From: Skeletonema tropicum | Lineage: Eukaryota > Bacillariophyta > Thalassiosirophyceae > Thalassiosirales > Thalassiosiraceae | Assembly (NCBI GenBank): GCA_037178625.1 | Contig: CM074134.1 | Location: 1,798,001 to 1,862,000, forward strand | Direction: 5' to 3' | Length of the DNA stretch: 64,000 nt | Shown: positions 10,081-21,584 of the stretch, piece by piece | Position numbering within the stretch: the stretch's first letter is position 1 | How the letters are laid out: each line of letters starts with the position of its first letter | Position numbers and translations under genes: made by a program | The notes under the pieces: model-generated | What the model was told of the DNA's origin: nothing | Database searches by the model: none | Seen by the model: the letters and a program-made list of their open reading frames with translations, nothing else

Positions 10081-10361
10081 TGCCAGCGCAGTCCTACACA
10101 GTAAAGAGTTCTTTCTTTGACGGCACCAAAGCAGAAGCAGCGCCGGCCCTTTTGTTTCTGTGGGTTGTTGGCCAAAGACGGCGAGGACTAGCTGAAGAGC
10201 CCCACCTCGGGCGATGGTCGTTCAGGTTCAGAAAGCGAGCAACTGCTTATCCCAGTGGAATAGAGGCTTCATTTTGAATTGTCGTTCACAGTCTCCTAGC
10301 TGTTGATTGGTAGCGGATACACTCTCATAAATAGTAGGATTCCGATCCATTGCTCGTCATC

Positions 10362-11606
10362 ATGACTGCACGACCAATAGTAGCACCATCGCCGCCAGCA
10401 GTGCGAAGTGATGCTGGTAGATCCAGTAATGCACACTCATCGTCGCCATCATCATCACTCCTATCTCGCATCATAAGCGGATCCACGGGGTCAATCATCT
10501 ATGCACTTTCTGGTACGCCCATCGAGGTAGTCAAGGTCCGACAACAGACTGCAACACTCGAAGAATCCTTCTCATCCACCCTCAAACGACAAGGCAACCC
10601 CGTGAAGAAGTTACTTCGATGTCGAGGAGCTGTCATGCTCAATAATGGATTGATGCTGCCGACGGATGCATTCCCCTGCTTGGTAGCTCCAGGTGGTTAT
10701 GGCAGTGTATCCAAGATGGACTATTCGATTTACTCTCGACTGTTCGAAACATGTCGAAAGACTGCATCTTCCATGGTGCATGAGCAATCATCTGGAACTT
10801 TCCGAATGCTCCAAACCATCTTTCGTAATGAAGGTTTGGCTGGTTTGTATGCCGGTTTAAAGCCGACTTTGGTTATGAGTATACCCAATACAGTCATATA
10901 TCTAAGTAGCTATGATGAGATATCGATGCGTTTGCACGCAATGCACTCGTTCGACAACTCTGATGTGGATGCAAGCAGAGCATACATACCGCTTGTAGCC
11001 GGGTGTACAGCTCGGATGATTAGCAGTTTTGCTACAGCTCCCTTGGAGCTTATCCGTACAAGGCAAGCAAGTGTAATAGCAGGTAGCAACCTTGCGCAAG
11101 GCAAGACAACCAGCATTTTGGAAGAATTCCACTTAATTATGAGAACTGGTGGATTCATGTCCTGTTACAACGGTCTTGGTCCAATGCTTCTGCGTGATGC
11201 TCCGTTTGCTGCAATTTACTTTCTCTGCTTGGAGCAGTTCAGAGGTAGCTTGTCCAACAACACTTCACTTGGTCGGTGGAGCGGACGCCACTATACCGAC
11301 CAGGGAATGCAAATACCAGCAAGCATTGATGTCATGCATACATTTGCGGCTGGAGCCAGCGCAGCTCTTGTTGCGACCACTCTCACTGGTCCACTTGACG
11401 TTGTTAAAACAGTGAGTCAAGTGTCGAATCAAGCCGCAAGGAACAATGTAGGCACTTTCGCCTGTATTCAACAGATATTCCGTGACGAGGGAGTCAAGGG
11501 ATTGTGGAGAGGGAATGTGTCCAGAATGATCAAGGTTGTTCCTGGACACGCCACCATGATCACTTGTTACGAATTTGGAAAGAGAGTATTTGATGGGGTG
11601 TTGTAA
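10362..11606 (+). CDS. Mitochondrial carrier, SLC25A39/40 (MTM1) type, paralog 1
   Basis: Inner-mitochondrial-membrane solute carrier with three tandem repeats of about 100 residues. Carrier signatures P-x-[DE]-x-x-[KR] occur three times: P-I-E-V-V-K (about residue 53), P-L-E-L-I-R (second repeat) and P-L-D-V-V-K (third). The family-specific V-M-S-I-P-N-T-V-I-Y segment and the long loop after helix 1 (L-N-N-G-L-M) point to the SLC25A39/40/MTM1 clade. That clade imports glutathione in animals and is linked to manganese and iron-sulfur handling in yeast. Length is 414 residues from ATG 10362. The loop has one Cys in C-R-G-A where the second copy (26257-27606) has C-R-G-C, and the third signature continues K-T-V-S-Q instead of K-T-R-R-Q. 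This paralog may therefore differ in regulation or substrate. Confidence 0.85.
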   Translation: MTARPIVAPSPPAVRSDAGRSSNAHSSSPSSSLLSRIISGSTGSIIYALSGTPIEVVKVRQQTATLEESFSSTLKRQGNPVKKLLRCRGAVMLNNGLMLPTDAFPCLVAPGGYGSVSKMDYSIYSRLFETCRKTASSMVHEQSSGTFRMLQTIFRNEGLAGLYAGLKPTLVMSIPNTVIYLSSYDEISMRLHAMHSFDNSDVDASRAYIPLVAGCTARMISSFATAPLELIRTRQASVIAGSNLAQGKTTSILEEFHLIMRTGGFMSCYNGLGPMLLRDAPFAAIYFLCLEQFRGSLSNNTSLGRWSGRHYTDQGMQIPASIDVMHTFAAGASAALVATTLTGPLDVVKTVSQVSNQAARNNVGTFACIQQIFRDEGVKGLWRGNVSRMIKVVPGHATMITCYEFGKRVFDGVL

Positions 11607-11668
11607 TTATGTAGTGTAGGAAATTTTGTAAATAACATAACCACAAGTAGGTAACATGAACATTTATA

Positions 11669-12769
11669 TCAAAGTCTTGACTGGCTATCAGCACTTGATG
11701 CTTCTCCGCCTTTTAGAAACTTTCTAATCTCACTCTCACAAACCTCAGGCTCTTGGCGATACATCCAATGACCAGAGTCTTCAAGCCTAACCACATGAGA
11801 TCCACTAAATCCTTCCCTCTCCTCCCTTTCTAGCAATGCAACGCTTCTATAGTCATGGAGCATGACGTTCTTTTTGGCCCCATAGATAAACAATATAGGT
11901 GTCTCTTTCAAGTCTAAAGGCAGCGTTGCTGCAGCAAAGACTGATTCAGATCCTTTGAATATTTCCTGGAACATGTGGTAGTAAGGATACATCATGTAGA
12001 GAAAGTGCCATGGATCTTTTGCTGACTCCTTTATATGTTTGCCATCAAAATCCTGTAGTGGTTTCAACTTGAGAATGTCAAAGACAACAGTGCGTAATAT
12101 CGCCAACACGATGAGACCGACCGTCTCTGAAATGTACTGCAACGCTGCAAAACTCACTGCAAATGCTATTCGGTAGGAGAGTGAAAGCAGATAATCACGT
12201 CTTGTAGGTTTGTAGATTTCGATTCCTCTTAACACCTCTCTATAGTTTGAATATGGATTTGGACGCAGTAGTACATCTAACATGACAAGACGATCTGGCT
12301 TGTGCTGCGTAAAGCTGGGTTCCTCAATGGCTCTATTAATGAATAAGTGTCCAATAAGGACACCCCAGTCATGCGTCATCAGAGCGAATGTAGTCGTGCA
12401 CTCATCTTTTGACGATGATACCGACTTTGAATGCTCCGTAAACAGTAGATCGGCTGCATCTCTCACACAGCAGGTCACTTCGTCGAATGTAAAACCACTC
12501 TTCTTGAATCCTGCGTATTTATGTTCATTGAATGACTTATTATCGAACCCTGGGTAGCAAGTCACACCGACGTAGCAACCCCGATCTTGTCCGTCACGAG
12601 CTGTTGCCAACCGTTCGGCAAGGTCTGAGATCGGCTCCAAACCATCTGGGAATCCTCCACAATACAAGATCACATCTTGAGCTGCAGCAGGCTCACCGTA
12701 GATATGGAGGATGCCTCCAGTTGGATTGCCTGGTATAGGGTAATTCAAGACCTTCGGTGATGTTAGCAT
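11669..12769 (-). CDS. Alpha/beta-hydrolase fold protein, epoxide-hydrolase-like
   Basis: A 366-residue alpha/beta hydrolase. After the first strands, C-G-G-F-P-D-G occupies the H-G-F-P oxyanion position. The nucleophile elbow reads M-T-H-D-W-G (Asp near residue 134), and the H-D-W-G form with Asp is characteristic of epoxide hydrolases and dehalogenases. The cap region (about 200-270) is hydrophobic. Near the end, L-E-D-S-G-H-W-M supplies the catalytic His (about residue 340). ATG at 12769-12767 is the first in frame. It lies tail to tail with the carrier gene, 62 bp apart. The substrate is unknown and a lipid-active hydrolase is equally possible. Confidence 0.75.
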   Translation of the reverse strand: MLTSPKVLNYPIPGNPTGGILHIYGEPAAAQDVILYCGGFPDGLEPISDLAERLATARDGQDRGCYVGVTCYPGFDNKSFNEHKYAGFKKSGFTFDEVTCCVRDAADLLFTEHSKSVSSSKDECTTTFALMTHDWGVLIGHLFINRAIEEPSFTQHKPDRLVMLDVLLRPNPYSNYREVLRGIEIYKPTRRDYLLSLSYRIAFAVSFAALQYISETVGLIVLAILRTVVFDILKLKPLQDFDGKHIKESAKDPWHFLYMMYPYYHMFQEIFKGSESVFAAATLPLDLKETPILFIYGAKKNVMLHDYRSVALLEREEREGFSGSHVVRLEDSGHWMYRQEPEVCESEIRKFLKGGEASSADSQSRL

Positions 12770-13206
12770 GATGATTTGATGCACGGCGAAAAAATATCAT
12801 GTTAGGTTGGCTCTCTCTACGATACTCTTACACAATTCTCAGTGCTTCATTTTATGGATCGTGGGAACCCTTTTTTATTATTTTTTGCATGCTACCCGCG
12901 CTCAAAAAATCGCACCACTCAGAAAATCGCACCAAAAATATTTTGCTGGCTTTCTACGCACAAAACACACATCGACTGAAACTAGCGCCTCAGTACACTC
13001 AACATCGACCCTCTGCCTACCTTCACCGACCATAAGTTGATAGTACATGTTATTACCTTTCGATTAAGCCTCTGGGAGTCATCATATGCACCATACTCGC
13101 ATTACAACAGCTGCATAGGTGCTCATATACGCGTGCGTCATGCATAGAATCACTCTATTTACCAGCTGAAATATGGTAATGGAATTTCACCCTTTTTGAA
13201 ATTCTT

Positions 13207-14069
13207 GGAAGTTTCAGGGTGAAATGTCATGGAATTTCAGTTTCAAATGTCACTATAAGTATAGCTTATTTTTCCTCACTGTTCGCACGCACCCCTGTCC
13301 ACCATTCTCGAGTCCAGTTAAGGGTTAAGGGAGTCTGCAATCCTCTTTCCAAGCACCTTCTTCGCATGCATGATATGACGAAGGTTCTCGTATCCTCGAA
13401 GAAGTGCAACACCAGTTGGATCCAACATCCTATTCCGATCCTTCATAAGAATGGTGTTCTTCAAAGGTTTGGCCCTACATTCACAATCCATGGATCCTAC
13501 AGTTCCCATAGACAACAGAGGCTTAGCAACCAAGCGATAGAAGTCAGACGTCCCTGCATAACACTCAAACGATCCCAAGCGTCCAGAAATAGCAACGGTT
13601 GTTTCCACATACTTTACCACATCTTTGATACCAAAAGACTTGTTTTTTTGCAGTTCCTCCAAAGATAGAATTTGCGGAAGGGGATCTGCGAAGGATTCAA
13701 ACCAGCCATTGGCTTGAGTGTCAAACTCCTCAACATCCTTCATAACTCTCTTCCGCATCTCATCAGATCCATCACATCCAAGGGCACATACCACTCGACC
13801 ATCTTTCTCACAAGTGCAGCCTTATTAGTCTGCAGGTGGAATACCTCCCTCCAGACACGAGACTTTGGATCGCAGAGGAAACACATCAAGTGATGCTCAT
13901 CAAGTAGTTATTCTCCACCTTTGGGAGAGGATAGGTCTACCATGAGTTGGTACGATCGTCATCGTCATCATGAAAGTGGAAGTGGTTGATGGTTGATGGT
14001 TGATGGCTGAAACTTTTGTGAAGTTTCATTTTTGGCCAAAATTGTGACAAATTGCACCCTGAAAGTTTC
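13207..14069. mobile_element. hAT-like transposon remnant
   Basis: Ends form an imperfect inverted repeat: GAAGTTTCAGGGTGAAATGTCA on the left (near 13208-13229) and the complement of ACTTTCAGGGTGCAATTTGTCA on the right (near 14045-14068). CAGGGTG is a common hAT terminus. The flanks share A-A-G-T-T-T but no clean 8-bp duplication. The interior carries the reading frame described at 13318-13821. Boundaries are approximate. Confidence 0.45.
13318..13821 (-). pseudogene. Fragment resembling the C-terminal part of a hAT transposase
   Basis: A frame of about 165 codons with no ATG at its start, bounded upstream by a TAA. The last third reads S-M-D-C-E-C-R-A-K-P-L-K-N, then K-D-R-N-R-M-L-D-P-T-G-V-A-L-L, then E-N-L-R-H-I. 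This order matches the dimerisation region of hAT transposases (S-S-x-x-x-E-R, then R-N-R-L, then a Leu-rich helix). The catalytic core is absent. Assignment is from memory of the pattern and is tentative; its place between hAT-like ends supports it. Confidence 0.4.
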
Positions 14070-14326
14070 CTGAAAGTTAAATAGGCTGTTTTGGAACGAT
14101 TCTTGCGCTTTATCTACTAGTTATATACTAGTCAACTAATTAATAATTTTATTCGAATATACTTCCTCAAGAGATTCTGGATATCAGTTTGGGTTCAACA
14201 TGTTGATAGGTGCGATCTATAGAGGGCATACTCACATGGTTGTTTCGTATTTTGTGTGGTGTCGCCTAGTTGTGGAAAAATCGCACCAAAATTTTTTGGT
14301 GCGATTTTCTGAGCGCGGTAGAATGC

Positions 14327-15988
14327 GGGGGCGGCGCGGGGAGCAGGGGTCACTCCAGCGGGGAACGGGGCCGGCGCCCAATCCTCATAATAAGTACGAT
14401 AGCCGTTTCACGTCCGTCACCGCACAGTTCTTATCAAAAAATTTTGATCATGGCGGAGGCGGCTGCTAGTATTAAGCGGAACATAGGCCGGAATCACAAA
14501 TGCCGACGGCGATGGCGTGGCATCGGTGAACCGATACGATCCCATGATGTGAAGGAATTAGGGCGATAGCGCTCTTAGCCTTTATTTTGGGTGTCGCCTA
14601 CACAAAGTGACCGTTATTTTGCAACAAACGCAACAACTGTACCGCCCCCTCATGAACTGAACTGAGGACATTTCGGCCGTAAACACACCTAGCCGATTCG
14701 ATAGAAGTTATGATACAACAATAGTAGACGTGCCGGCTCTACTTTGATCCGTGAAGAACCGCCGATATGAGATCCCTTGATTGTCCAACGATGTGGCGTG
14801 GCTTAACGCACAATTACGGCACAACTTCCAAGAGGAGAGGTTCAACAACAAATAGAGCGAGGCGATGATTTTAATGCAACAATTTAGTGGTGCTGATGGA
14901 TATAGCGGCGTCTCGTCTCCGTGTGGTGCGGTTCAGGTGACAATGTGGCCTAGTTGTGATGTATAGCTTGCGTCAGTCAATATTGAACAAGACTATGAGG
15001 GAAGGCATTGCACCTTGAAGGGAGGGGATACTGATCCAGAGGCTATTGCATGCAACAATATGATAAGCTTTTGAGGTGCATTTATTTTCAATGGGCTGTC
15101 ATTGCTGTTGTCTTCTGCTGGTACCCTTTCATCATCACTCTCAATAAGTATTACGGCTTCAGTGGAGACGAAGTACTGCACTGGTGGGAGGATGTGGTGA
15201 CATTATCTAAGTCCCGAAGGGCCGGATTTGGAGACATCTCGGGGCACTCCGAGTGCCCCGAAAAAACTCGAGGCACTCGGCACATAAGTACCTAATATGC
15301 TCTCAACATGTACTTATTGGCCTCAAGACTTCAGACTCATTCTGTTGTAATTATATTAGTCAATTAACACATACATTTCGATTATAAAACTCATTCTATT
15401 CTATCCATCAAAAATGTCATGAAAGTCATCCCAGGGTCACCCTTTCAGCCAAAGTTGCCATTGTCCTTAAGTATATCATTACCTACTACAGCACGAATAT
15501 GTTTCAGTCTTTAAAAGACTCTCTTGACTGAGCAGCTAAACAACAGAATAAGAACAGCGAGACGCAGAGCAAGGTAGAGCAACATCATTCACACTGGACC
15601 TCCAACTTCACATCTGCCAAACTCAGCACATTTGCCTTCCAATCCGTCGCTGACTCAGTTTGGTGCTTCCTACTACATTCATCTTCTGTAACATTGGGAT
15701 GATTCATACTTATTCAGTTGCAGAGAGCCGATGCTAAAGCAGAGGACTCTCCTCAATAGAAAAAAGGTAAAGGGTTTGGACTTCATGAAGAGACAGAGTC
15801 TCGAAGGGAAGTCAGATAAGACACACTGTACAGGGGAACTTCGTACTCAAGCCATAGGTTTGAGTGCCTTGAAAACCATCGGTCGGTGTTGTGGCGGTTC
15901 GGAGTTCGGAACCAACCAGAGAAGTAGACAAGAGAACAGTGAGCCATCGCTGGCCCTCGTGTTGCGCCTGTCCCTTTGACGATACGAA
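14327..15988. other. Gene-free region before the satellite array
   Basis: About 1.7 kb with no frame that looks coding. A 39-codon frame at 14451-14570 (M-A-E-A-A-A-S-I-K-R) is too short to call. The palindrome at 15239-15261 is listed separately. The rest looks like degraded repeat DNA. Confidence 0.4.
15239..15261. repeat. 23-bp near-perfect palindrome
   Basis: TCGGGGCACTC, one central base, then GAGTGCCCCGA. The downstream CTCGAGGCACTCGG repeats half of it. It would form an 11-bp stem. No gene end lies nearby, so it is probably a repeat relic and not a terminator. Confidence 0.7.
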
Positions 15989-18900
15989 AAGGCGGCCACC
16001 AGAACCGGCTCATGGGCATATTGAGACGATAGACAAGATTTGGTATTTAGTTCAATGAGGGTCAGCAGGCCAGCTGCAATTGGACCTCTCAGATCAGCTA
16101 CGACGCAGTAGCATCGCTTGTATGGACGTTGACCATCTGAGCAGTGCAAATGAGCTTGTATAGTATCGCCACCGACTATAATGGGCCACCTGAAGCGGCT
16201 CATGCGCATATTGACGACGATAGACACGAGTTGGTTCAATTATGGACCTCTCAGATCAGCTACGATGTGTTAGCTTCGCCCATGCAGACAAAATCCATCT
16301 GAGCAGTGCAAATGAGCTTGTATAGTATCGCCACCGACTATAATGGGCCACCTGAAGCGGCTCGTACGCATATTGACGACGATAGACACGATTTGGTTCA
16401 ATGAGGGCCAGCCAGTCATCTCCAATTGGACCTCTCAGATCAGCTACGACGCAGTAGCATCGCTTGTATGGTTGTCGACCATCTGAGCAGTGCAAATGAG
16501 CTTGTATAGTATCGCCACCGAATATTATGGGCCACCTGAAGCGGTTCATGCGCATATTGACGACGATAGACACGATTTGGTTCAATGAGGGTCAGCCGGC
16601 CAGCTCCAATTGGAACTCTAAGATCAGCAACTACGCAGTAGCATCGCTTGTATGGACGTTGACCATCTGAGCAGTGCAAATGAGCTTGTATAGTATCGCC
16701 ACCGACTATAATGGGCCACCTGAAGCGGCTCATGCGCATATTGACGACGATAGACACGATTTGGTTCAATGAGGGCCAGCCAGTCAGCTCCAATTGGACC
16801 TCTCAGATCAGCTACGACGCAGTAGCATCGCTTGTATGGACGTTGACCATCTGAGCAGTGCAAATGAGCTTGTATAGTATCGCCACCGACTATAATGGGC
16901 CACCTGAAGCGGCTCATGCGCATATTGACGACGATAGACACGAGTTGGTTCAATATTGGAACTCTCAGATCAGCTACGATGTGTTAGCTTCGCCCATGCA
17001 GACAAAATCCATCTGAGCAGTGCAAATGAGCTTGAATAGTATCGCCACCGAATATAATGGGCCACCTGAAGCGGCTCATACGCATATTGACGACGATAGA
17101 CACGATTTGGTTCAATGAGGGCCAGCCAGTCAGCTCCAATTGGACCTCTCAGATCAGCTACGACGCAGTAGCATCGCTTGTATGGTTGTTGACCATCTGA
17201 GCAGTGCAAATGAGCTTGTATAGTATCGCCACCGACTATAATGGGCCACCTGAAGCGGCTCATGCGCATATTGACGACGATAGACACGATTTGGTTCAAT
17301 GAGGGTCAGCCGGCCAGCTCCAATTGGACCTCTCAGATAAGCTACGACGCAGTAGCATCGCTTGTATGGACGTTGACCATCTGAGCAGTGCAAATGAGCT
17401 TGTATAGTATCGCCACCGACTATAATGGGCCACCTGAAGCGGCTCATGCGCATATTGACGACGATAGACACGAGTTGGTTCAATATTGGAACTCTCTGAT
17501 CAGCTACGATGTGTTAGCTTCGCCCATGCAGACAAAATCCATCTGAGCAGTGCAAATGAGCTTGTATAGTATCGCCACCGACTATAATGGGCCACCTGAA
17601 GCGGCTCATACGCATATTGACGACGATAGACACGATTTGGTTCAATGAGGGCCAGCCAGTCAGCTCCAATTGGACCTCTCAGATCAGCTACGACGCAGTA
17701 GCATCGCTTGTATGGTTGTTGACCATCTGAGCAGTGCAAATGAGCTTGTATAGTATCGCCACCGAATAAAATGGGCCACCTGAAGCGGCTCATGCGCATA
17801 TTGACGACGATAGACACGATTTGGTTCAATGAGGGTCAGCCGGCCAGCTCCAATTGGAACTCTCAGATCAGCTACGACGCAGTAGCATCGCTTGTATGGA
17901 CGTTGACCATCTGAGCAGTGCAAATGAGCTTGTATAGTATCGCCACCGACTATAATGGGCCACCTGAAGCGGCTCATGCGCATATTGACGACGATAGACA
18001 CGAGTTGGTTCAATATTGGAACTCTCTGATCAGCTACGATGTGTTAGCTTCGCCCATGCAGACAAAATCCATCTGAGCAGTGCAAATGAGCTTGTATAGT
18101 ATCGCCACCGACTATAATGGGCCACCTGAAGCGGCTCATACGCATATTGACGACGATAGACACGATTTGGTTCAATGAGGGCCAGCCAGTCAGCTCCAAT
18201 TGGACCTCTCAGATCAGCTACGACGCAGTAGCATCGCTTGTATGGACGTTGACCATCTGAGCAGTGCAAATGAGCTTGTATAGTATCGCCACCGACTATA
18301 ATGGGCCACCTGAAGCGGCTCATGCGCATATTGACGACGATAGACACGAGTTGGTTCAATATTGGAACTCTCTGATCAGCTACGATGTGTTAGCTTCGCC
18401 CATGCAGACAAAATCCATCTGAGCAGTGCAAATGAGCTTGTATAGTATCGCCACCGACTTTAATGGGCCACCTGAAGCGGCTCATACGCATATTGACGAC
18501 GATAGACACGATTTGGTTCAATGAGGGCCAGCCAGTCAGCTCCAATTGGAACTCTCAGATCAGCAACGACGCAGTAGCATCGCTTGTATGGTTGTTGACC
18601 ATCTGAGCAGTGCAAATGAGCTTGTATAGTATCGCCACCGAATATAATGGGCCACCTGAAGCGGCTCATGCGCATATTGACGACGATAGACACGATTTGG
18701 TTCAATGAGGGTCAGCCGGCCAGCTCCAATTGGACCTCTCAGAAAAGCTACGACGCAGTAGCATCGCTTGTATGGACGTTGACCATCTGAGCAGTGCAAA
18801 TGAGCTTGTATAGTATCGCCACCGAATATAATGGGCCACCTGAAGCGGCTCATGCGCATATTGACGACGACAAACACGATTTGGTTCAATGAGGGTCAGC

Positions 18901-19989
18901 CGGCCAGCTCCAATTGGACCTCTCAGATCAGCTACGACGCAGTAGCATCGCTTGTATGGTTGTTGACCATCTGAGCAGTGCAAATGAGCTTGTATAGTAT
19001 CGCCACCGACTATAATGGGCCACCTGAAGCGGCTCATGCGCATATTGACGACGATAGACACGAGTTGGTTCAATATTGGAACTCTCTGATCAGCTACGAT
19101 GTGTTAGCTTCGCCCATGCTGACAAAATCCATCTGAGCAGTGCAAATGAGCTTGTATAGTATCGCCACCGACTATAATGGGCCACCTGAAGCGGCTCATA
19201 CGCATATTGACGACGATAGACACGATTTGGTTCAATGAGGGCCAGCCAGCCAGCTCCAATTGGACCTCTCAGATCAGCTACGACGCAGTAGCATCGCTTG
19301 TATGGACGTTGACCATCTGAGCAGTGCAAATGAGCTTGTATAGTATCGCCACCGAATATAATGGGCCACCTGAAGCGGCTCATGCGCATATTGACGACGA
19401 TAGACACGATTTGGTTCAATGAGGGTCAGCCGGCCAGCTCCAATTGGAACTCTCAGATCAGCAACTACGCAGTAGCATCGCTTGTATGGACGTTGACCAT
19501 CTGAGCAGTGCAAATGAGCTTGTATAGTATCGCCACCGACTATAATGGGCCACCTGAAGCGGCTCATGCGCATATTGATGACGATAGACACGATTTGGTT
19601 CAATGAGGGTCAGCCGGCCAGCTCCAATTGGACCTCTCAGATCAGCTACAACGCCGTAGCAACACTTTTATGGACGTTGACCATCTGAGCAGTGCAAATG
19701 AGCTTGTATAGTATTGCCACCGAATATAATGGTCCACCTGAAGCAGCTCATGCGCATATTGACGACGATAGACACGAGTTGGTTCAATGAGGGTCAGCCG
19801 GCCAGCTCCACAATTGGACCTCTCAGATCAGCTACGACGCAGTAGCATCGCTTGTATGGACGTTGACCATCTGAGCAGTGCAAATGAGCTTGTATAGTAT
19901 CGCCACCGACTATAATGGGCCACCTGAAGCGGCTCATGCGCATATTGACGACGACAGACTCGATTTGGTTCAATTAATGAGGGTCAGCT
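15989..19989. repeat. 4-kb satellite array, 184/162-bp monomers in higher-order units
   Basis: The anchor GCAGTGCAAATGAGC starts at 22 positions from 16141 to 19875, with spacings of 184 bp (long monomer), 162 bp (short monomer) and once 186 bp. Six short monomers lack about 22 bp (the GAGGGTCAGCCGGCC segment) and carry their own sequence (GATGTGTTAGCTTCGCCCATG). The long monomers split into TATGGTTGTTGACC and TATGGACGTTGACC types. The usual order is short, GTTG-long, GACG-long, giving a 530-bp higher-order unit, with variants of 346 and 714 bp. The array starts in a diverged monomer near 15989 and is cut by the hAT-like element at 19990. The many 109-codon minus frames inside are by-products: 184 is not a multiple of three, so each frame crosses monomers in different phases. 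Confidence 0.97.
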
Positions 19990-20759
19990 GAAGGGTAAAT
20001 AAGCAGGGTTGGCGACGATCGCTCCCGCCAAAATTTTACTTATTAAAGAAGCTGAGTACCGTTACCGTCTCGTCCTTAAAGGAATGCGAAAGTCAATGAC
20101 GGTCCGAACATGTTGATCAGCACTAACCAAGCTGCTCAAGGCACGGCAACCTTGTCAGCGTTGCCGCCGTTGAATTAGACCAAGTTAATAACCGGATTAT
20201 GGGACGATTGGTGGCTGATCGTTACTATGGATTATTTTGTATGAGTTGAAGCCCTCGCCGCTGCCAAATCCCCTGAGAGAAGGCAGCATGGAGGCAATAT
20301 TAGGCAGTGTCGTCCGGCGAGCGCCGCCCACTGCACAATTCTTATTGAACATCCCAAGGAGCGTTTCTGCTGAAGTCAAGCACGATAACACAGACATAGT
20401 AATCCATAGTTACGATCAGCCACCGATCGGCCGATATTACGGCTGTTAACTTGGTCTATTCCAGCGGCGGCAACGCTGACCATGGTTGCCGGCAGAGAGA
20501 GTTCAATTTGAGCTTTCAATGACGGAGGTCGGGTGGGCAACCGAGACTCAATGAAGGCAAGCGAGACTCAATTATGGGGATCTCAAAGTCGTAACGAAAC
20601 TTTTACTTAGGAAAATTTGATGCCGTTTCAGTGAGATCATAGAAGCGATACATCGGAACATGTTACAGATCGCTAAATTCGAATACCGGTTAGCGGACGA
20701 GATGGTAAATTGATTTTGAAATTTCACAAAACGACGCCAACCCTGCTTATTTACCCTTG
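19990..20759. mobile_element. hAT-like miniature element, copy A, inserted in the satellite
   Basis: A 770-bp element ending in GAAGGGTAAATAAGCAGGG and the complement of CAAGGGTAAATAAGCAGGG, followed inward by TTGGCG. It is flanked by GGTCAGCT (19982-19989) and GGTCAGCC (20760-20767), an 8-bp duplication with one mismatch derived from satellite sequence, so it inserted into the array. The interior has long inverted arms, with GACCAAGTTAAT and GTTACTATGGATTA near 20178-20234 and complements near 20398-20458. No transposase is encoded. The short opposing frames at 20197-20449 lie in the palindromic arms. Copy B is at 60069-60854. Confidence 0.85.
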
Positions 20760-21584
20760 GGTCAGCCGGCCATCTTTAGAGGTGGAATACCCCAGATATT
20801 CGAATTTCAAACCTATTATATTTCATCTCATATTGATCAAATTCCTTCTTAGGTACCCCCATTAGAGGTCCCCAAAGTTTTGTGTTGTTATATCTCTGTC
20901 TTGTGTGTATATCAGCCTCCTACATAAGTACGGAGGCTATCGTGGGATTGGATTTGGAGGCGAGTCGAGTCAAATTTGGGCAACTTGTTATTTAAACGAT
21001 GGGAATTAGTACAAATCGCCAAACACCATCTACTCTTTTTGACCAACATGCCCACCACCATGGTCTAGTCCCCTGCGTGTAGCTCACTTGTCTTCTTCTT
21101 CTTCTGTTGTCCTTTTCCATGTCGGCACCTCTGGTACAGCTGCCTGTAGATATCCAAAGGGTTCAATAATACTGGTATTCAAATCAAAGTCGCCGCTCGT
21201 TTACCAAATCAATGAGAAGAGCATTGATTTTTGCCTTCATCATAACGCATTTTTTTTTTTTTTTTTTTTAAGATAAATAAGTGATTAGTTTCATCAGTGG
21301 CCGCATTTGTGGGAGATTTTCGAACAAGCTGTGACCCCAGTGCCACACGGAATTAAACTTCCCCAAGTTCAGCTGTTCAAGTTTATATATTTCCCGCCCG
21401 AAGCACTTGAAGATGGCGTAAGGTGCTCTCTAACTGGGTGCTAGCTTTGATGGTTGATGGCCAAAGTTTTTTACATGGCAAAAAGCAAAAAGCTAGCATA
21501 GTCGTCAATCTTCATCCCATTCATGTTCATGTGATGATATGTTGCTGTTGCTGTTGCGAAGTAAACCATACTCAATAACTAAAT
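20760..21584. other. Intergenic region with a poly-T tract
   Basis: It starts with the last few bases of satellite sequence, then about 800 bp of unassigned DNA. A run of about 20 T lies at 21250-21269. The promoter of the gene at 21585 should lie in the last few hundred bases. Nothing else was recognised. Confidence 0.4.

Larger units (their letters stand above)
12887..14326. repeat. Outer inverted repeats around a hAT remnant
   Basis: Left 12887-12922 (GCATGCTACCCGCGCTCA then AAAATCGCACCA) is matched in inverse orientation by 14291-14326 (GATTTTCTGAGCGCGGTAGAATGC). The left arm has a second copy of AAAATCGCACCA, and the right arm has the same motif in both orientations around 14279-14303. 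No target duplication was seen. This may be an older element into which the hAT-like sequence at 13207-14069 inserted. Confidence 0.5.

Noticed and set aside
15847..19603. About fifteen minus-strand frames of 80-130 codons with nearly identical products (M-N-Q-L-V-S-I-V-V-N and variants)
   Set aside because: They follow the satellite monomers exactly; each frame crosses two monomers in different phases because 184 is not a multiple of three, and none has a codon bias or domain of its own. They are repeat by-products, not a gene family.
20197..20449. Similar short frames in both miniature elements (also 60284-60536), present on both strands
   Set aside because: Similarity follows from the shared palindromic arms; frames on opposite strands mirror each other and are too short to support.
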